A DNA stretch of 64,000 nucleotides from positions 248,001 through 312,000 of the forward strand of contig NZ_JAMXBF010000009.1 in NCBI RefSeq assembly GCF_023823685.1. The letters run 5' to 3'. The notes under the pieces were generated by a model. The model made no database searches and was not told the origin of the DNA. It saw only the letters and a program-made list of their open reading frames with translations. The translations under genes and the position numbers were made by a program. Each line of letters begins with the position of its first letter. Positions within the stretch are counted from its first letter, which is position 1. This stretch comes from Pseudomonas subflava. GTDB taxonomy: Bacteria > Pseudomonadota > Gammaproteobacteria > Pseudomonadales > Pseudomonadaceae. Of the stretch, positions 19,743 through 30,572 are shown one piece after another.

Positions 19743-22649
19743 ATGGTTCGGGTTCGCAAACTGGTGCTTGCAATTGCGGCTGCTTCCGCGCTGACCTCGG
19801 GTACGGCATATGCACTGGGGCTGGGGGAAATCGACCTGCAGTCCTCGCTGAGCCAGCCGCTGGTAGCGGAAATCGAGTTGCTCGAAGTGCGCGATCTGGC
19901 GCCCAACGAAGTAATCCCCACCCTGGCCTCGCCTGAAGAGTTCAACAAGGCCGGTGTAGATCGTCAGTACTTCCTGACCGATCTGAAGTTCACTCCGGTC
20001 ATCAAGCCCAATGGCAAGAGCGTGATTCGCGTCACCTCGACCAAGCCGGTGCGCGAGCCCTACGTCAACTTCCTGGTGGAAGTACTGTGGCCGAATGGCC
20101 GCCTGCTGCGCGAGTACACCCTGCTGTTGGACCCGCCCATGTATGCCCCGGCACCCGTGGTCAGCAGCGCGCCGCGCCTGCCGGTCGCCGCTGCGCCGGC
20201 GCCACGCCCGCAGGCCAGCGCTCCGGCTCCGCGTCCCGTTACCCAGGCGCCCAGCGCCCCGTCGCGCCCCGTCGCGCCCTCGGCTCCCGCTCCGGCGGCT
20301 GCCAGCCGCATCGATGGCGACCAGTACAAGACCACCTCCAGCGACACCCTCTGGGAAATCGCCCAGCGCAGCCGCCAGGGCGGCTCCGTCCACCAGGCCA
20401 TGCTGGCGATCCAGGATCTCAACCCGGATGCCTTCATCGGCGGCAACATCAACCGCCTGAAGAGCGGCCAGGTGCTGCGCCTGCCGACCGACGCCCAGAT
20501 CAACAGCCGCAGCCAGGCCGAAGCGCTGGCTCAGGTCGCCGAGCAGAACACCGCCTGGCGCGAAGGTCGCAGCGTCGCCGCCAGCGCCTCTCGCCAGCTC
20601 GATGCGACCAAGCGCGACAGCGCCGGTGCGGCCCCGGCCAAGGCTGAGGTCAAGGACAACCTCAAACTGGTTGCCGCCGACAGTGGCAAGTCCGCCGCCG
20701 GCAGCGACAAGGGGCAGGGCGACACCAAGGCGCTCAATGATCAATTGGCCGTTACCAAGGAAAGCCTGGACTCCAGCCGCCGCGAGAGCGAAGAGCTGAA
20801 GAGCCGTCTGGACGATCTGCAGAGCCAGTTGGAAAAGGCCCAGCGCCTGATCGAACTCAAGGACAGTCAGCTGGCCAAGCTGCAGGGCGAACTGGCTCAG
20901 CAGGGTGCCGCGACGGCCCCGGCTCAGGCGACCGCTCCGGCAGCGCCAGCCATTCCGGCTGCACCGACAGCTTCGGCACAACCGCAAGCCGCACAGCCTG
21001 CCGCCCCGGGCGACGATGCCAGGCCAGCGGAAGTCAAGCCTGGCGCGGTGGCGCCGACGGATAAGCCGGCGACCGATTTCAATTACGAAGAGACCGCGCC
21101 GAACACCGCGCCGGCTCAACCCGGTGTCGACGCGGGTGCTGCTCCCGTTCCCGTTCCGGCTCCCCAGCCGGCTGCGCCGGACGCCGAGCCGTCGAAACCC
21201 GCTGCACAAGCCCCTGCAGCCCAACCGCCGAAGCCTGCAGTTGCCCCGCAGCCGGCCAAGCCCGCTCCGGCCAAGCCCGTGAGCCCGGCGCCGGAGCCCG
21301 AGCCGCAAGGCATGCTCGATCAGCTGCTGGCCAACCCCATGCTGCTCGGCGCCGTCGGCGGTGGCGCGCTGCTGGTGCTGCTGATCGGCCTGATGGTGCT
21401 GTCGCGCCGCAACGCCATGAAGGAAGCCGAGCTGCAGAACAGCCTGGCCGCCGATCAGGATAACAATGCCTTCGCCAACGACATGGATCTTCAGGGCGAC
21501 GCCTTCGCCGGTCTCGACGATGCCTCCGACGAGACGGTGGTTCGCGAACAGGCCGAAGAGCGCGTCGCGCCGCAGACCACCGATGCACTGGGTGAGGCCG
21601 ACATCTACATCGCCTACGGCAAATTCACCCAGGCTGCGGAGCTGCTGCATAACGCCATCAACGACGAGCCCCATCGCAGCGACCTGCGCCTGAAACTGAT
21701 GGAGGTGTATGCGGAGCTCGGCGATCGCGAAGGCTTTGCCCGTCAGGAGCAGGAGCTGCGCGAGATCGGCGGCGCCGCTGGTGCCGTCGAGCAGCTGAAA
21801 CTCAAGTACCCGGCCATGGCTCTGGCGGCCGTGGCTGGTGGTGCGGCCATCGCCTCCAGCAACGACGATCTGGACAGCTTTAGCCTGGACGACCTGACCC
21901 TGGACGAGCCCGTCGCTCAGCCGGCCGCCACTTCGGCCGATCTGGACGACTCCTTCGACCTGAGCCTGGACGATCTGGACGCCGGCCTCGATTCGCCGTC
22001 GCCGCTCGCCAGTGGCGACAGCTCTCTCGACGAGCTGACGCTGGACAGCGACCTGAGTTTCGATACCCCGGCGGCACCGACCAACACTGATACCGGCATG
22101 GATTTCGATCTCGATCTGAGCGATGAAACCTCGAATGAAAGCCTGGCGCTGGAAGACGATCTGGCGGATTTCAGCTTGGACCTCGACAGCGAGACCAAGC
22201 CGAGCGAGACCGCCGCGGAAGACGACTTCCTGCTGAGCCTGGACGACGAACCCGTCGCTCCGTTGGCGTCGGGCGTCGAAACCGATCCGGACATGCCGGC
22301 GGACTTCGACCTGTCGCTGGCTGACGAGACTCCCGCAACGCCGGCCGAAGACAGCTTCGCCGCGCAGCTGGACGAAGTCTCTGCCGAGCTGGACGAGCTG
22401 AGCGGCGACCTGGCCGACGAGCCTGTCGTACAGCCGGATACCGGCTCCTCCACCGCAGGCCTGGACATGGACGACGACTTCGACTTCCTCTCGGGTACCG
22501 ATGAGACCGCTACCAAGCTGGACCTGGCCCGTGCCTATATCGACATGGGCGACAGCGAAGGCGCCCGCGACATCCTCGACGAGGTGATCGCCGAGGGCAG
22601 CGAAGGCCAGCAGCAGGAAGCGCGCGAGCTGATCTCCAAGCTGAGCTGA
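19743..22649 (+). CDS. fimV: FimV, peptidoglycan-binding polar hub protein
   Basis: Inner-membrane protein needed for type IV pilus assembly, twitching motility and polar signalling in Pseudomonas. 968 residues. In order: signal peptide (residues 1-25, ending TAYA); the conserved periplasmic N-domain (LGLGEIDLQSSLSQPLVAEI); a LysM peptidoglycan-binding domain (about residues 195-245, DTLWEIAQRSRQGG); a coiled coil (about 335-385); a Pro/Ala-rich stretch; one transmembrane helix (about 530-555); a very acidic cytoplasmic region with repeated LSLDDL/FDLSL segments; and the C-terminal FimV motif (KLDLARAYIDMGDSEGARDIL). Somewhat longer than the P. aeruginosa protein (about 920). Confidence 0.97.
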   Translation: MVRVRKLVLAIAAASALTSGTAYALGLGEIDLQSSLSQPLVAEIELLEVRDLAPNEVIPTLASPEEFNKAGVDRQYFLTDLKFTPVIKPNGKSVIRVTSTKPVREPYVNFLVEVLWPNGRLLREYTLLLDPPMYAPAPVVSSAPRLPVAAAPAPRPQASAPAPRPVTQAPSAPSRPVAPSAPAPAAASRIDGDQYKTTSSDTLWEIAQRSRQGGSVHQAMLAIQDLNPDAFIGGNINRLKSGQVLRLPTDAQINSRSQAEALAQVAEQNTAWREGRSVAASASRQLDATKRDSAGAAPAKAEVKDNLKLVAADSGKSAAGSDKGQGDTKALNDQLAVTKESLDSSRRESEELKSRLDDLQSQLEKAQRLIELKDSQLAKLQGELAQQGAATAPAQATAPAAPAIPAAPTASAQPQAAQPAAPGDDARPAEVKPGAVAPTDKPATDFNYEETAPNTAPAQPGVDAGAAPVPVPAPQPAAPDAEPSKPAAQAPAAQPPKPAVAPQPAKPAPAKPVSPAPEPEPQGMLDQLLANPMLLGAVGGGALLVLLIGLMVLSRRNAMKEAELQNSLAADQDNNAFANDMDLQGDAFAGLDDASDETVVREQAEERVAPQTTDALGEADIYIAYGKFTQAAELLHNAINDEPHRSDLRLKLMEVYAELGDREGFARQEQELREIGGAAGAVEQLKLKYPAMALAAVAGGAAIASSNDDLDSFSLDDLTLDEPVAQPAATSADLDDSFDLSLDDLDAGLDSPSPLASGDSSLDELTLDSDLSFDTPAAPTNTDTGMDFDLDLSDETSNESLALEDDLADFSLDLDSETKPSETAAEDDFLLSLDDEPVAPLASGVETDPDMPADFDLSLADETPATPAEDSFAAQLDEVSAELDELSGDLADEPVVQPDTGSSTAGLDMDDDFDFLSGTDETATKLDLARAYIDMGDSEGARDILDEVIAEGSEGQQQEARELISKLS

Positions 22650-22652
22650 TCC

Positions 22653-23510
22653 ATGTCCGAAGCACCATCATCAGGGGCGGCCGAAACGGCCGCCCCTGGT
22701 GTTTCCAGAATCGCCCTCGGTATCGAATACAAAGGTGCCCGCTATCGTGGCTGGCAGCGCCAGGAGTCCGGCGTGCCCTCGATACAGGCGGCGCTCGAGA
22801 AGGCGCTGTCGCAGGTGGCCGCCGAGCCGATCGGCCTGATGTGCGCGGGGCGCACCGATGCGGGCGTCCACGCTAGTGGCCAGGTGGTGCATTTCGACAC
22901 TCATGCCGAGCGCCCGCTCAAGGCCTGGGTGATGGGGGCCAACGCCAACCTGCCGCCGGACATCAGCGTGACCTGGGCCAAGGCCATGCCGGCCGACTTC
23001 CATGCGCGCTTCAAGGCTTGCGCCCGGCGCTATCGCTACGTGATCTACAACGACCCGATTCGCCCGGCGCATCTGGCCGAGGAGGTCACCTGGAACCATC
23101 GCCCGCTAGATGTTGCGCGCATGCGCGAGGCGGCCAGGCATTTGGTGGGTACCCATGATTTCACTTCGTTTCGCGCGGTGCAGTGCCAGGCCAAGTCGCC
23201 GGTGAAGACGGTGCATCACCTGGAGGTGATCGAGCACGGCCGCTTCATCGTCATCGACGTGCGCGCCAATGCCTTCCTGCATCACATGGTGCGCAACTTC
23301 GCCGGAGTGCTGATGACCATCGGCGCCGGTGAGCGCGAGCCCGGTTGGGTGGGCGAAGTGCTCGAGGCGCGGGACCGCCGGGCTGGCGGTGTCACCGCCC
23401 ATCCCTACGGTCTGTACTTGGTGCAGGTGGAATATCCGCAGGAGTTCGAGCTGCCGGAGCGCTATCTGGGTCCGCATTTTCTCTCGGCGCTGCCGCAAAG
23501 CTTCGGCTGA
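22653..23510 (+). CDS. truA: tRNA pseudouridine(38-40) synthase
   Basis: Isomerises uridines 38, 39 and 40 in the anticodon stem-loop of tRNAs. 285 residues. The catalytic Asp69 is in [14 protein letters not shown]. The family core begins at residue 19 ([20 protein letters not shown]), preceded by an Ala/Ser/Pro-rich extension; ATG 22653, three bases after the fimV stop, is the only ATG that retains the whole core. The extension is encoded partly by a perfect 12-base-pair inverted repeat. Confidence 0.96.
   Translation: MSEAPSSGAAETAAPGVSRIALGIEYKGARYRGWQRQESGVPSIQAALEKALSQVAAEPIGLMCAGRTDAGVHASGQVVHFDTHAERPLKAWVMGANANLPPDISVTWAKAMPADFHARFKACARRYRYVIYNDPIRPAHLAEEVTWNHRPLDVARMREAARHLVGTHDFTSFRAVQCQAKSPVKTVHHLEVIEHGRFIVIDVRANAFLHHMVRNFAGVLMTIGAGEREPGWVGEVLEARDRRAGGVTAHPYGLYLVQVEYPQEFELPERYLGPHFLSALPQSFG
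22672..22698. repeat. Perfect 12-bp hairpin inside the start of truA
   Basis: CAGGGGCGGCCG, an AAA loop and CGGCCGCCCCTG form a perfect stem with no T-run after it. It lies 23 bases after the fimV stop, within codons 7-16 of truA, so its expected effects would be on fimV mRNA ends or truA translation. Confidence 0.6.
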
Positions 23511-23566
23511 AACTGCTTCTCGGCTTTGCTACCATCGATTTTTCTTTTGCAGAAGGTGCCGTCACG

Positions 23567-24187
23567 TTGACAGCCGTTCGCGTCAAAATCTGTGGGATCA
23601 CCCGGGTCGAGGATGCTCTGGTCGCGGCTGTTGCCGGTGCCGACGCCATTGGCCTGGTGTTCTATGCCAGGAGCCCAAGGGCGGTAGGCATCGAGCAGGC
23701 GCAGGCGATCATCGCGGCGTTGCCGCCGTTCGTGACGACTGTGGGTTTGTTCGTCGATGCTGATCGCGCCGAGCTGGATCGTATCCTCGCTCAGGTGCCG
23801 CTGGACCTGCTGCAGTTCCACGGCGACGAGCCGGCAGCGCTGTGCGAGGGCTTCGGCCGCCCGTATATCAAGGCGCTGCGGGTCAAGGCCGGCGACGATA
23901 TCGCCGTCCAGGTGAATCGCTATCCGGGTGCCAGCGGCGTGCTGCTGGACACCTATGTCGAGGGCGTGCCCGGCGGAACCGGCGAGGCGTTCGACTGGTC
24001 CCTGGTTCCCGAGAACCTGGCCAAGCCCGTGATCCTGGCCGGCGGTCTGCACGCGGGCAACGTCGCCGAGGCGGTGGCACGGGTGCGCCCCTACGCGGTG
24101 GATGTGAGTGGCGGGGTGGAGGCGAGCAAGGGCATCAAGGATGCGGAGAAGATCGGCGCGTTCGTTCGCGCGGCGCGTGGCGGTTGA
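23567..24187 (+). CDS. trpF: Phosphoribosylanthranilate isomerase
   Basis: Amadori rearrangement of phosphoribosylanthranilate in tryptophan synthesis. 206-residue TIM barrel, with Cys9 (VKICGIT) as general base and Asp128 (LLDTYVEG) as general acid, and phosphate loops GGLHAGNV and VDVSGGVE. The start is TTG at 23567 (TTG ACA GCC), giving [13 protein letters not shown]; no ATG or GTG lies nearer. It stands apart from other trp genes, as is usual in Pseudomonas, between truA and accD. Confidence 0.95.
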   Translation: MTAVRVKICGITRVEDALVAAVAGADAIGLVFYARSPRAVGIEQAQAIIAALPPFVTTVGLFVDADRAELDRILAQVPLDLLQFHGDEPAALCEGFGRPYIKALRVKAGDDIAVQVNRYPGASGVLLDTYVEGVPGGTGEAFDWSLVPENLAKPVILAGGLHAGNVAEAVARVRPYAVDVSGGVEASKGIKDAEKIGAFVRAARGG

Positions 24188-24321
24188 TGTGACGGCGGCC
24201 TGATGCCTGCCGTCCATAAGCCATTGTGCCCCTGCCGGAGGGTGGCGACAGCCAGCCTCGGCCTGAACCAGATTCGCCCGGGTCGCCGAACGGCCCGCCG
24301 CAACAGCTACGGAGAGTAAGC

Positions 24322-25197
24322 ATGAGCAACTGGCTGACAGAAAAACTGATCCCCTCGATCATGCGTTCCGAGGTCAAGAAGAGCTCGGTGCCCGAAGGAC
24401 TCTGGCACAAGTGCCCGTCCTGCGATGCCGTGCTCTATCGCCCGGAGCTGGAAAAGACTCTCGATGTCTGCCCCAAGTGCAACCACCACATGCGCATCGA
24501 CGCGCGTGCCCGTCTCGATCTGTTCCTGGACGAAGACGGTCGTGAGGAGCTGGGTGCCGAGCTGGAGCCAGTGGACCGCTTGAAATTCCGCGACAGCAAG
24601 AAGTACAAGGATCGCCTCGCCAGCGCCCAGAAGGAAACCGGCGAGAAGGATGCGCTGGTATCCATGAGCGGTACGCTGCAGGGCATGCCCATCGTGGCCT
24701 GTGCCTTCGAGTTCAGCTTCATGGGCGGCTCCATGGGCGCCATCGTCGGCGAGCGCTTCGTGCGTGCCGCCAACGTTGCCCTGGAGAAGCGTTGCCCGAT
24801 GGTCTGCTTTGCCGCTTCCGGCGGCGCGCGCATGCAGGAGGCGCTGATCTCGCTGATGCAGATGGCCAAGACCAGTGCCGTGCTGGCGCGCCTGCGCGAG
24901 GAAGGCATTCCCTTCATTTCCGTGCTGACCGACCCGGTCTACGGCGGCGTTTCCGCCAGTCTGGCCATGCTCGGTGACGTGATCGTCGCCGAGCCGCGTG
25001 CCCTGATCGGCTTCGCCGGCCCGCGGGTAATCGAGCAGACCGTACGCGAGAAGCTGCCGGAAGGTTTCCAGCGCAGCGAGTTCCTGCTCGAGCACGGCGC
25101 CATCGACATGATCATCCACCGCAAGGATCTGCGCCCGCGCCTGGGCCGACTGCTGGCGCAACTGCAGCATCTGCCCACCCCCGCGGCCACTGCATGA
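24322..25197 (+). CDS. accD: Acetyl-CoA carboxylase, carboxyltransferase subunit beta
   Basis: With AccA it transfers the carboxyl group from biotin to acetyl-CoA, forming malonyl-CoA for fatty acid synthesis. 291 residues. The N-terminal zinc finger has Cys31, Cys34, Cys50 and Cys53; the crotonase-like core has [14 protein letters not shown] and [13 protein letters not shown] 24322 has the ribosome binding site ggagag. The preceding 134 bases hold no gene. The stop overlaps the folC start by four bases, the common accD-folC coupling. Confidence 0.98.
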   Translation: MSNWLTEKLIPSIMRSEVKKSSVPEGLWHKCPSCDAVLYRPELEKTLDVCPKCNHHMRIDARARLDLFLDEDGREELGAELEPVDRLKFRDSKKYKDRLASAQKETGEKDALVSMSGTLQGMPIVACAFEFSFMGGSMGAIVGERFVRAANVALEKRCPMVCFAASGGARMQEALISLMQMAKTSAVLARLREEGIPFISVLTDPVYGGVSASLAMLGDVIVAEPRALIGFAGPRVIEQTVREKLPEGFQRSEFLLEHGAIDMIIHRKDLRPRLGRLLAQLQHLPTPAATA

Positions 25198-26492
25198 GTC
25201 GATCCCTCGCCGACTGGCTGAGTTACCTGGAGCAGCTGCACCCCAGTGCCATCGACATGGGGCTGGAGCGCTCCCGCGAGGTCGCTCGCCGGCTCGGCCT
25301 GGGTAAGCCGGCCCCTCTGGTGATCACCGTCACTGGCACCAACGGCAAAGGCTCCACCTGTGCGTTCCTGGCATCTCTGCTGCGCCAGCAGGGGCTCAAG
25401 GTTGGCGTCTACAGCTCGCCGCATCTGCTGTATTACAACGAGCGGGTCCAGTTCGACGGGCGCGAGGCCCGTGACGACGAGCTGTGCGACGCCTTCGCCG
25501 CCGTCGAGGCCGGACGTGGCGAGATATCCCTGACCTATTTCGAGATGGGCACGCTGGCGGCCTTCTGGCTGTTCGAGCGCGCCGCGCTGGACGCCGTGGT
25601 GCTGGAAGTCGGCCTCGGCGGGCGACTCGATGCGGTCAATCTGGTCGACGCCGACCTGGCGCTGGTCACCAGTATCGGTCTGGATCATGCCGACTGGCTC
25701 GGCGACACCCGCGAGTCGGTGGCCTTCGAGAAGGCGGGCATCCTACGGCAGGGCAAGCCCGCGCTATGCGGCGACCTGGAGCCGCCGCTGCCGTTGCTGC
25801 AGCGAGTCGCCGAGCTCGACTGCCCGCTGTTCCTGCGTGGCCGCGACTATGACCTGACCGTGGCGGAGAGTGCCTGGCACTGGCGGGGGCTGACTGCCGA
25901 AGGCGAGGTGCTGGAGCTACGCGACCTGCCGCTGCTGGATCTGCCGATGCAGAACGCCGCCATGGCGCTGCAGGCCTATGCCGCGCTGGGCATGGACTGG
26001 CAGCCGGAGCGCCTGGCCGATGCGCTGCGCGCCACTCGCGTGGCCGGTCGCCTGGATCGTCGCCAACTGAGCTGGCAGGGCAGAACGCTGAACCTGCTGC
26101 TGGACGTCGGCCACAACCCCCACGCCGCCGATTACCTGGCAGCGCGCCTGGCGGCGCGTCCGCCCAAGGGCCGTCGGCTGGCGGTATTCGGCCTGCTGGC
26201 GGACAAGGACCTGCCCGGGGTGCTGGCGCCGTTGCGCCTGGAGATTCAGGGCTGGGCGGTGGCGCCCCTGGATTGCCCGCGCTCCCGTACGGTCGGCGAG
26301 CTGGAGGCCGCTCTGCGCAATCTCGGCGCCGACGTGCGAGCCTGCTCCAACGTAGCGGAGGCATTGCTGGTACAGTGTGGCCTGGCGAGCGAGGACGACG
26401 AGATCCTCGTGTTCGGATCTTTCTATTGCGTGGCCGAGGCCCTGGAGTGGCTCGGCCAACAGGCGGAGGCGGGCAATGGCAGTGCTGGATAA
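25194..26492 (+). CDS. folC: Bifunctional folylpolyglutamate synthase / dihydrofolate synthase
   Basis: Adds glutamate to dihydropteroate and then to folates, ATP-dependent. 432 residues of the Mur ligase fold. The P-loop TGTNGKGST is at residues 47-55, followed by [13 protein letters not shown], the metal-binding segment [13 protein letters not shown] and the C-terminal DVGHNPHA. It overlaps accD by ATGA and its 3' end overlaps the SPOR-domain gene by 17 bases, so accD-folC-SPOR form one operon. Confidence 0.97.
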   Translation: MSRSLADWLSYLEQLHPSAIDMGLERSREVARRLGLGKPAPLVITVTGTNGKGSTCAFLASLLRQQGLKVGVYSSPHLLYYNERVQFDGREARDDELCDAFAAVEAGRGEISLTYFEMGTLAAFWLFERAALDAVVLEVGLGGRLDAVNLVDADLALVTSIGLDHADWLGDTRESVAFEKAGILRQGKPALCGDLEPPLPLLQRVAELDCPLFLRGRDYDLTVAESAWHWRGLTAEGEVLELRDLPLLDLPMQNAAMALQAYAALGMDWQPERLADALRATRVAGRLDRRQLSWQGRTLNLLLDVGHNPHAADYLAARLAARPPKGRRLAVFGLLADKDLPGVLAPLRLEIQGWAVAPLDCPRSRTVGELEAALRNLGADVRACSNVAEALLVQCGLASEDDEILVFGSFYCVAEALEWLGQQAEAGNGSAG

Positions 26493-27090
26493 GGGGCTCA
26501 AACAGCGAATCGTCGGTGCATTGGTGCTGGTGGCGCTCGCGGTGGTCTTCCTGCCCATGCTGTTTTCCCGTGAAGACGATCTGCGCCAGATCTCGGTCGA
26601 CGCTCCAGCCATGCCGGAAAAACCGGTCATGCCGGAAGTGACGCTGGACCCGGTGAGCGTGCCCGAGCCGGTGCCCGCAGACGAAGTGCCGCCGGTGGAG
26701 CCCGTGCCGCAGACCCCCAGCGAGCCAATCGCCGCTCCGTCGCAGCCGGCGGCCGAACCCAAGGCTCCGGCGCAGGCCGAGGCGCCTGCCCAGCCGCCGG
26801 CCGCCGCGCCGGCCGAACAGAAGCCAGCCAGCGGGCTGGACGCCAACAACCTGCCGGTCAGCTGGTCGGTCCAGCTGGCCAGCCTGTCCAGCCGCGCTGG
26901 CGCGGAGAAGCTGCAGCAGACGTTGCGCAGTGGCGGGTACAACGCCTATATCCGCAGTTTCGACGGCATGAACCGGGTGTTCGTCGGCCCGGTGATCGAG
27001 CGCGCCGAGGCCGACCGCCTGCGTGACCAGCTCAACCGTCAGCAGAACCTCAAGGGCTTCGTGGTGCGCTTCCAGCCGGAAAACGGCTGA
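26476..27090 (+). CDS. SPOR-domain protein (DedD-like), cell-division associated
   Basis: 204 residues: a short cytoplasmic start, one transmembrane helix (about residues 11-30, RIVGALVLVALAVVFLPMLF), a Pro/Ala/Glu-rich periplasmic linker and a C-terminal SPOR domain (about 128-204, WSVQLASLSSRAGAEKLQQ). SPOR domains bind denuded septal glycan and so recruit such proteins to the division site. The start overlaps the end of folC. The folC-dedD-cvpA-purF order is conserved in many gammaproteobacteria, which supports the DedD assignment. Confidence 0.88.
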   Translation: MAVLDKGLKQRIVGALVLVALAVVFLPMLFSREDDLRQISVDAPAMPEKPVMPEVTLDPVSVPEPVPADEVPPVEPVPQTPSEPIAAPSQPAAEPKAPAQAEAPAQPPAAAPAEQKPASGLDANNLPVSWSVQLASLSSRAGAEKLQQTLRSGGYNAYIRSFDGMNRVFVGPVIERAEADRLRDQLNRQQNLKGFVVRFQPENG

Positions 27091-27182
27091 TTTCCTCTAT
27101 CGAGTCCATATAGCGGCCCCGGCTTACCCGGCCGGGCACGCTCTGCTAGAATTCGCCGCCTTTCCCGTCTGTAGGCAGCAAC

Positions 27183-27746
27183 GTGGCATTCACTTGGGTC
27201 GATTGGGCGATCATTGCCGTTATCGCCATCTCCAGTCTGATCAGCCTGCGCCGCGGCTTTTTCAAGGAAGCCCTGTCGCTGCTGACCTGGATCGTCGCAG
27301 GCGTGGTTGCCTGGATGTTCGGTGGGGCCCTGTCGCAGCATCTTTCCGGGTTCGTAGAAACGCCGTCGATGCGGGTCATCGCGGCCTGCGCCATTCTCTT
27401 CGTGGTGACCCTGCTGGTCGGGGCGCTGATCAATTTCCTCATCGGTGAGCTGATCCGGGTAACCGGCCTGTCGGGCACCGATCGTTTTCTCGGCATGGTC
27501 TTCGGCGCGGCGCGCGGGGCTCTGCTGGTGGTGGTACTGGTGGGGCTGGTGAGCCTGGCACCGGTACAGCAGGATCAGTGGTGGCAGCAGTCGACCCTGC
27601 TGCCGCATTTCCTGATGGTGGCGGACTGGTCGAAGAATCTTATCCTGAGCCTGACCAGTCAGTGGCTCGCCAGCGGCATCACGGATACGCCCGAGTTGCC
27701 GTTCAAGGACGTGCTCTCGCAGCCCAAACTGCCCGAGAGCCTATAG
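27183..27746 (+). CDS. cvpA: Colicin V production-type membrane protein CvpA
   Basis: 187-residue inner-membrane protein with about four transmembrane helices (starting [21 protein letters not shown]) and the CvpA signature [11 protein letters not shown] near residue 118. It is GTG-started (27183). Its biochemical function is unsettled; the family is linked to envelope homeostasis. It lies 32 bases upstream of purF, probably in the same operon. Confidence 0.92.
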   Translation: MAFTWVDWAIIAVIAISSLISLRRGFFKEALSLLTWIVAGVVAWMFGGALSQHLSGFVETPSMRVIAACAILFVVTLLVGALINFLIGELIRVTGLSGTDRFLGMVFGAARGALLVVVLVGLVSLAPVQQDQWWQQSTLLPHFLMVADWSKNLILSLTSQWLASGITDTPELPFKDVLSQPKLPESL

Positions 27747-27778
27747 GTTTCCGATTCACAACACAGAGGTTGCGTCAC

Positions 27779-29284
27779 ATGTGCGGCATCGTCGGTATTG
27801 TCGGTAAGTCCAACGTCAATCAGTCCCTGTACGACGCGCTTACCGTGCTCCAGCATCGCGGCCAGGACGCTGCCGGCATCGTCACCAGCCACGACGGACG
27901 TCTGTTCCTGCGCAAGGACAACGGCCTGGTGCGCGATGTGTTCCAGCAACGCCACATGCAGCGCCTGGTGGGCAAGGTCGGCATCGGCCACGTGCGCTAT
28001 CCCACCGCCGGCAGCTCCAGCTCCGCCGAGGCGCAGCCCTTTTACGTCAACTCGCCGTACGGCATTACCCTGGCGCACAACGGCAACCTGACCAACGTCG
28101 AGCAGCTGTCGCGCGAGATCTACGAGTCCGACCTGCGCCATGTGAACACCAACTCCGACTCGGAAGTGCTGCTCAACGTGTTCGCCCACGAGCTGGCGGT
28201 GCGCAACAAGCTGCAGCCCACCGAGGAAGACGTGTTCGCCGCCGTCGCCGGCGTGCATGCCCGCTGCCGCGGTGGTTATGCCGTGGTGGCGATGATCACC
28301 GGCTACGGCGTGGTCGGCTTCCGCGACCCCCACGCGATCCGCCCGATTGTCTTCGGCCAGCGTCACACCGACGAAGGCGTGGAGTACATGATCGCCTCCG
28401 AGAGCGTCGCCCTCGACGTCCTCGGCTTCAGCCTGATCCGCGACCTGGCCCCGGGCGAGGCGGTGTACATCACCGAAGACGGCAAGCTGCACACCCGCCA
28501 GTGCGCGCCGAACCCGCAGTATTCGCCGTGCATCTTCGAGCACGTCTACCTGGCCCGCCCCGACTCGCTGATGGACGGCGTGTCGGTGTACAAGGCGCGC
28601 CTGCGCATGGGCGAGAAGCTGGCCGAGAAGATCCAGCGCGAGCGCCCGGACCACGACATCGACGTGGTCATCCCGATCCCGGACACCAGCCGCACCTCCG
28701 CCCTGGAGCTGGCCAACCATCTGGGCGTGAAGTTCCGCGAGGGCTTCGTCAAGAACCGCTACATCGGCCGCACCTTCATCATGCCCGGCCAGGCCGCGCG
28801 CAAGAAATCCGTGCGCCAGAAACTCAACGCCATCGAACTGGAATTCCGCGGCAAGAACGTGATGCTGGTGGACGACTCCATCGTCCGCGGCACCACCTGC
28901 AAGCAGATCATCCAGATGGCCCGCGAGGCCGGCGCCAAGAACGTCTACTTCTGCTCGGCGGCACCGGCCGTGCGCTACCCGAACGTGTACGGCATCGACA
29001 TGCCGAGCGCCCACGAGCTGATCGCCCACGGCCGCAACACCGAAGAAGTGGCCGAACTGATCGGTGCCGACTGGCTGATCTATCAGGACCTCGACGACCT
29101 GAAGGAGGCCGTGGGCGGTGGCAAGATCAAGATCGAGCATTTCGACTGCGCGGTGTTCGACGGGCAGTACGTCACCGGTGACGTCAGCGAGCACTATCTG
29201 AACAAGATCGAGCAGGCGCGTAACGATGCGGCCAAGGCGGGCAGCCCGATGGTCAGCGCCATTATCGATCTGCACAACGACTGA
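27779..29284 (+). CDS. purF: Amidophosphoribosyltransferase
   Basis: First committed step of purine synthesis: glutamine and PRPP give 5-phosphoribosylamine. 501 residues. The N-terminal nucleophile Cys2 directly follows the initiator Met (MCGIVGIVG), the glutaminase domain runs to about residue 235, and the PRPP-binding loop is [13 protein letters not shown]. No long propeptide precedes Cys2. The gene lies between cvpA and metZ. Confidence 0.98.
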   Translation: MCGIVGIVGKSNVNQSLYDALTVLQHRGQDAAGIVTSHDGRLFLRKDNGLVRDVFQQRHMQRLVGKVGIGHVRYPTAGSSSSAEAQPFYVNSPYGITLAHNGNLTNVEQLSREIYESDLRHVNTNSDSEVLLNVFAHELAVRNKLQPTEEDVFAAVAGVHARCRGGYAVVAMITGYGVVGFRDPHAIRPIVFGQRHTDEGVEYMIASESVALDVLGFSLIRDLAPGEAVYITEDGKLHTRQCAPNPQYSPCIFEHVYLARPDSLMDGVSVYKARLRMGEKLAEKIQRERPDHDIDVVIPIPDTSRTSALELANHLGVKFREGFVKNRYIGRTFIMPGQAARKKSVRQKLNAIELEFRGKNVMLVDDSIVRGTTCKQIIQMAREAGAKNVYFCSAAPAVRYPNVYGIDMPSAHELIAHGRNTEEVAELIGADWLIYQDLDDLKEAVGGGKIKIEHFDCAVFDGQYVTGDVSEHYLNKIEQARNDAAKAGSPMVSAIIDLHND

Positions 29285-29298
29285 GGCCGGGAGCAGCC

Positions 29299-30510
29299 AT
29301 GAGCCAGGATTGGGAAGCGGGACGGCTGGACAGCGACCTCGAAGGAGTCGGCTTCGACACCCTGGCGGTGCGCGCCGGCCAGCACCGCACGCCTGAGGCG
29401 GAGCATGGCGAAGCCATGTTCCTCACCTCCAGCTATGTGTTCCGCAGTGCCGCCGATGCCGCCGCGCGCTTCGCCGGCGAGGTGCCGGGCAACGTCTACT
29501 CGCGTTACACCAACCCCACCGTACGTGCCTTCGAGGAGCGCATCGCCGCTCTGGAGGGCGCCGAGCAGGCGGTAGCCACCGCTTCCGGCATGGCCGCGAT
29601 CCTGGCGATCGTGATGAGCCTGTGCAGCTCGGGTGACCACGTGCTGGTGTCGCGTAGCGTGTTCGGCTCGACCATCAGCCTGTTCGAGAAGTATCTGAAG
29701 CGCTTCGGCATTGAAGTCGATTATCCGCCGCTGGCCGACCTCGGCGCCTGGGAAGCGGCCTTCAAGCCCAACACCAAGCTGCTGTTCGTCGAATCGCCGT
29801 CCAACCCGTTGGCCGAACTGGTCGACATCGCGGCGCTGGCCGAGATCGCCCACAGCCGCGGCGCGCTGCTGGCCGTGGACAACTGCTTCTGCACGCCAGC
29901 CCTGCAACAGCCGCTCAAGCTCGGTGCCGACATCGTCATGCATTCGGCCACCAAGTACATCGATGGTCAGGGTCGTGGCTTGGGAGGTGTGGTCGCCGGG
30001 CGCCGCGCGCAGATGGAGCTGCTGGTCGGCTTCCTGCGTACCGCCGGCCCGACCCTCAGCCCGTTCAATGCCTGGATGTTCCTCAAGGGCCTGGAGACCC
30101 TGCGTGTGCGCATGCAGGCGCAGAGCGCCAGCGCTCTCGAGCTGGCCCAGTGGCTGGAGACCCAGCCGGGCATCGACAAGGTCTACTACGCCGGCCTGCC
30201 GAGCCACCCGCAGCACGAACTGGCCCGTCGTCAGCAGAGCGCCTTCGGTGCGGTGGTCAGCTTCGAGGTCGCGGGCGGCAAGGAGGCGGCCTGGCGCTTC
30301 ATCGACGCGACCCGGGTGATCTCCATCACCACCAACCTCGGCGACACCAAGACCACCATCGCCCACCCGGCGACCACCTCCCACGGCCGGCTGTCGCCGC
30401 AGGAGCGGGCCAATGCCGGCATCCGTGACAGCCTGGTCCGCGTCGCGGTGGGGCTGGAAGACATTGCCGACCTCAAGGCCGACCTGGCCCGCGGCCTCGC
30501 CGCACTCTGA
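29299..30510 (+). CDS. metZ: O-succinylhomoserine sulfhydrylase
   Basis: PLP enzyme that makes homocysteine directly from O-succinylhomoserine and sulphide, the route used by Pseudomonas for methionine. 403 residues of the Cys/Met metabolism family, with the PLP lysine at Lys219 (HSATKYIDGQG) and YSRYTNPTVRAFEERIA near the start. The MetZ subfamily call rests on length and the purF-metZ context known from P. aeruginosa; cystathionine gamma-synthase is the main alternative. It is 14 bases after purF. Confidence 0.92.
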   Translation: MSQDWEAGRLDSDLEGVGFDTLAVRAGQHRTPEAEHGEAMFLTSSYVFRSAADAAARFAGEVPGNVYSRYTNPTVRAFEERIAALEGAEQAVATASGMAAILAIVMSLCSSGDHVLVSRSVFGSTISLFEKYLKRFGIEVDYPPLADLGAWEAAFKPNTKLLFVESPSNPLAELVDIAALAEIAHSRGALLAVDNCFCTPALQQPLKLGADIVMHSATKYIDGQGRGLGGVVAGRRAQMELLVGFLRTAGPTLSPFNAWMFLKGLETLRVRMQAQSASALELAQWLETQPGIDKVYYAGLPSHPQHELARRQQSAFGAVVSFEVAGGKEAAWRFIDATRVISITTNLGDTKTTIAHPATTSHGRLSPQERANAGIRDSLVRVAVGLEDIADLKADLARGLAAL

Positions 30511-30529
30511 GAAATCCGGGTCCGCAATG

Positions 30530-30558
30530 AAAAACGCCGCTCATCGAGCGGCGTTTTT
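30530..30558. terminator. Bidirectional terminator between metZ and xcpQ
   Basis: A perfect 13-base-pair stem AAAAACGCCGCTC / GAGCGGCGTTTTT with loop ATC. A-run and T-run flank both sides, so it serves the convergent metZ and xcpQ. Confidence 0.93.
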
Positions 30559-30572
30559 CATGGGCGTCCTTA

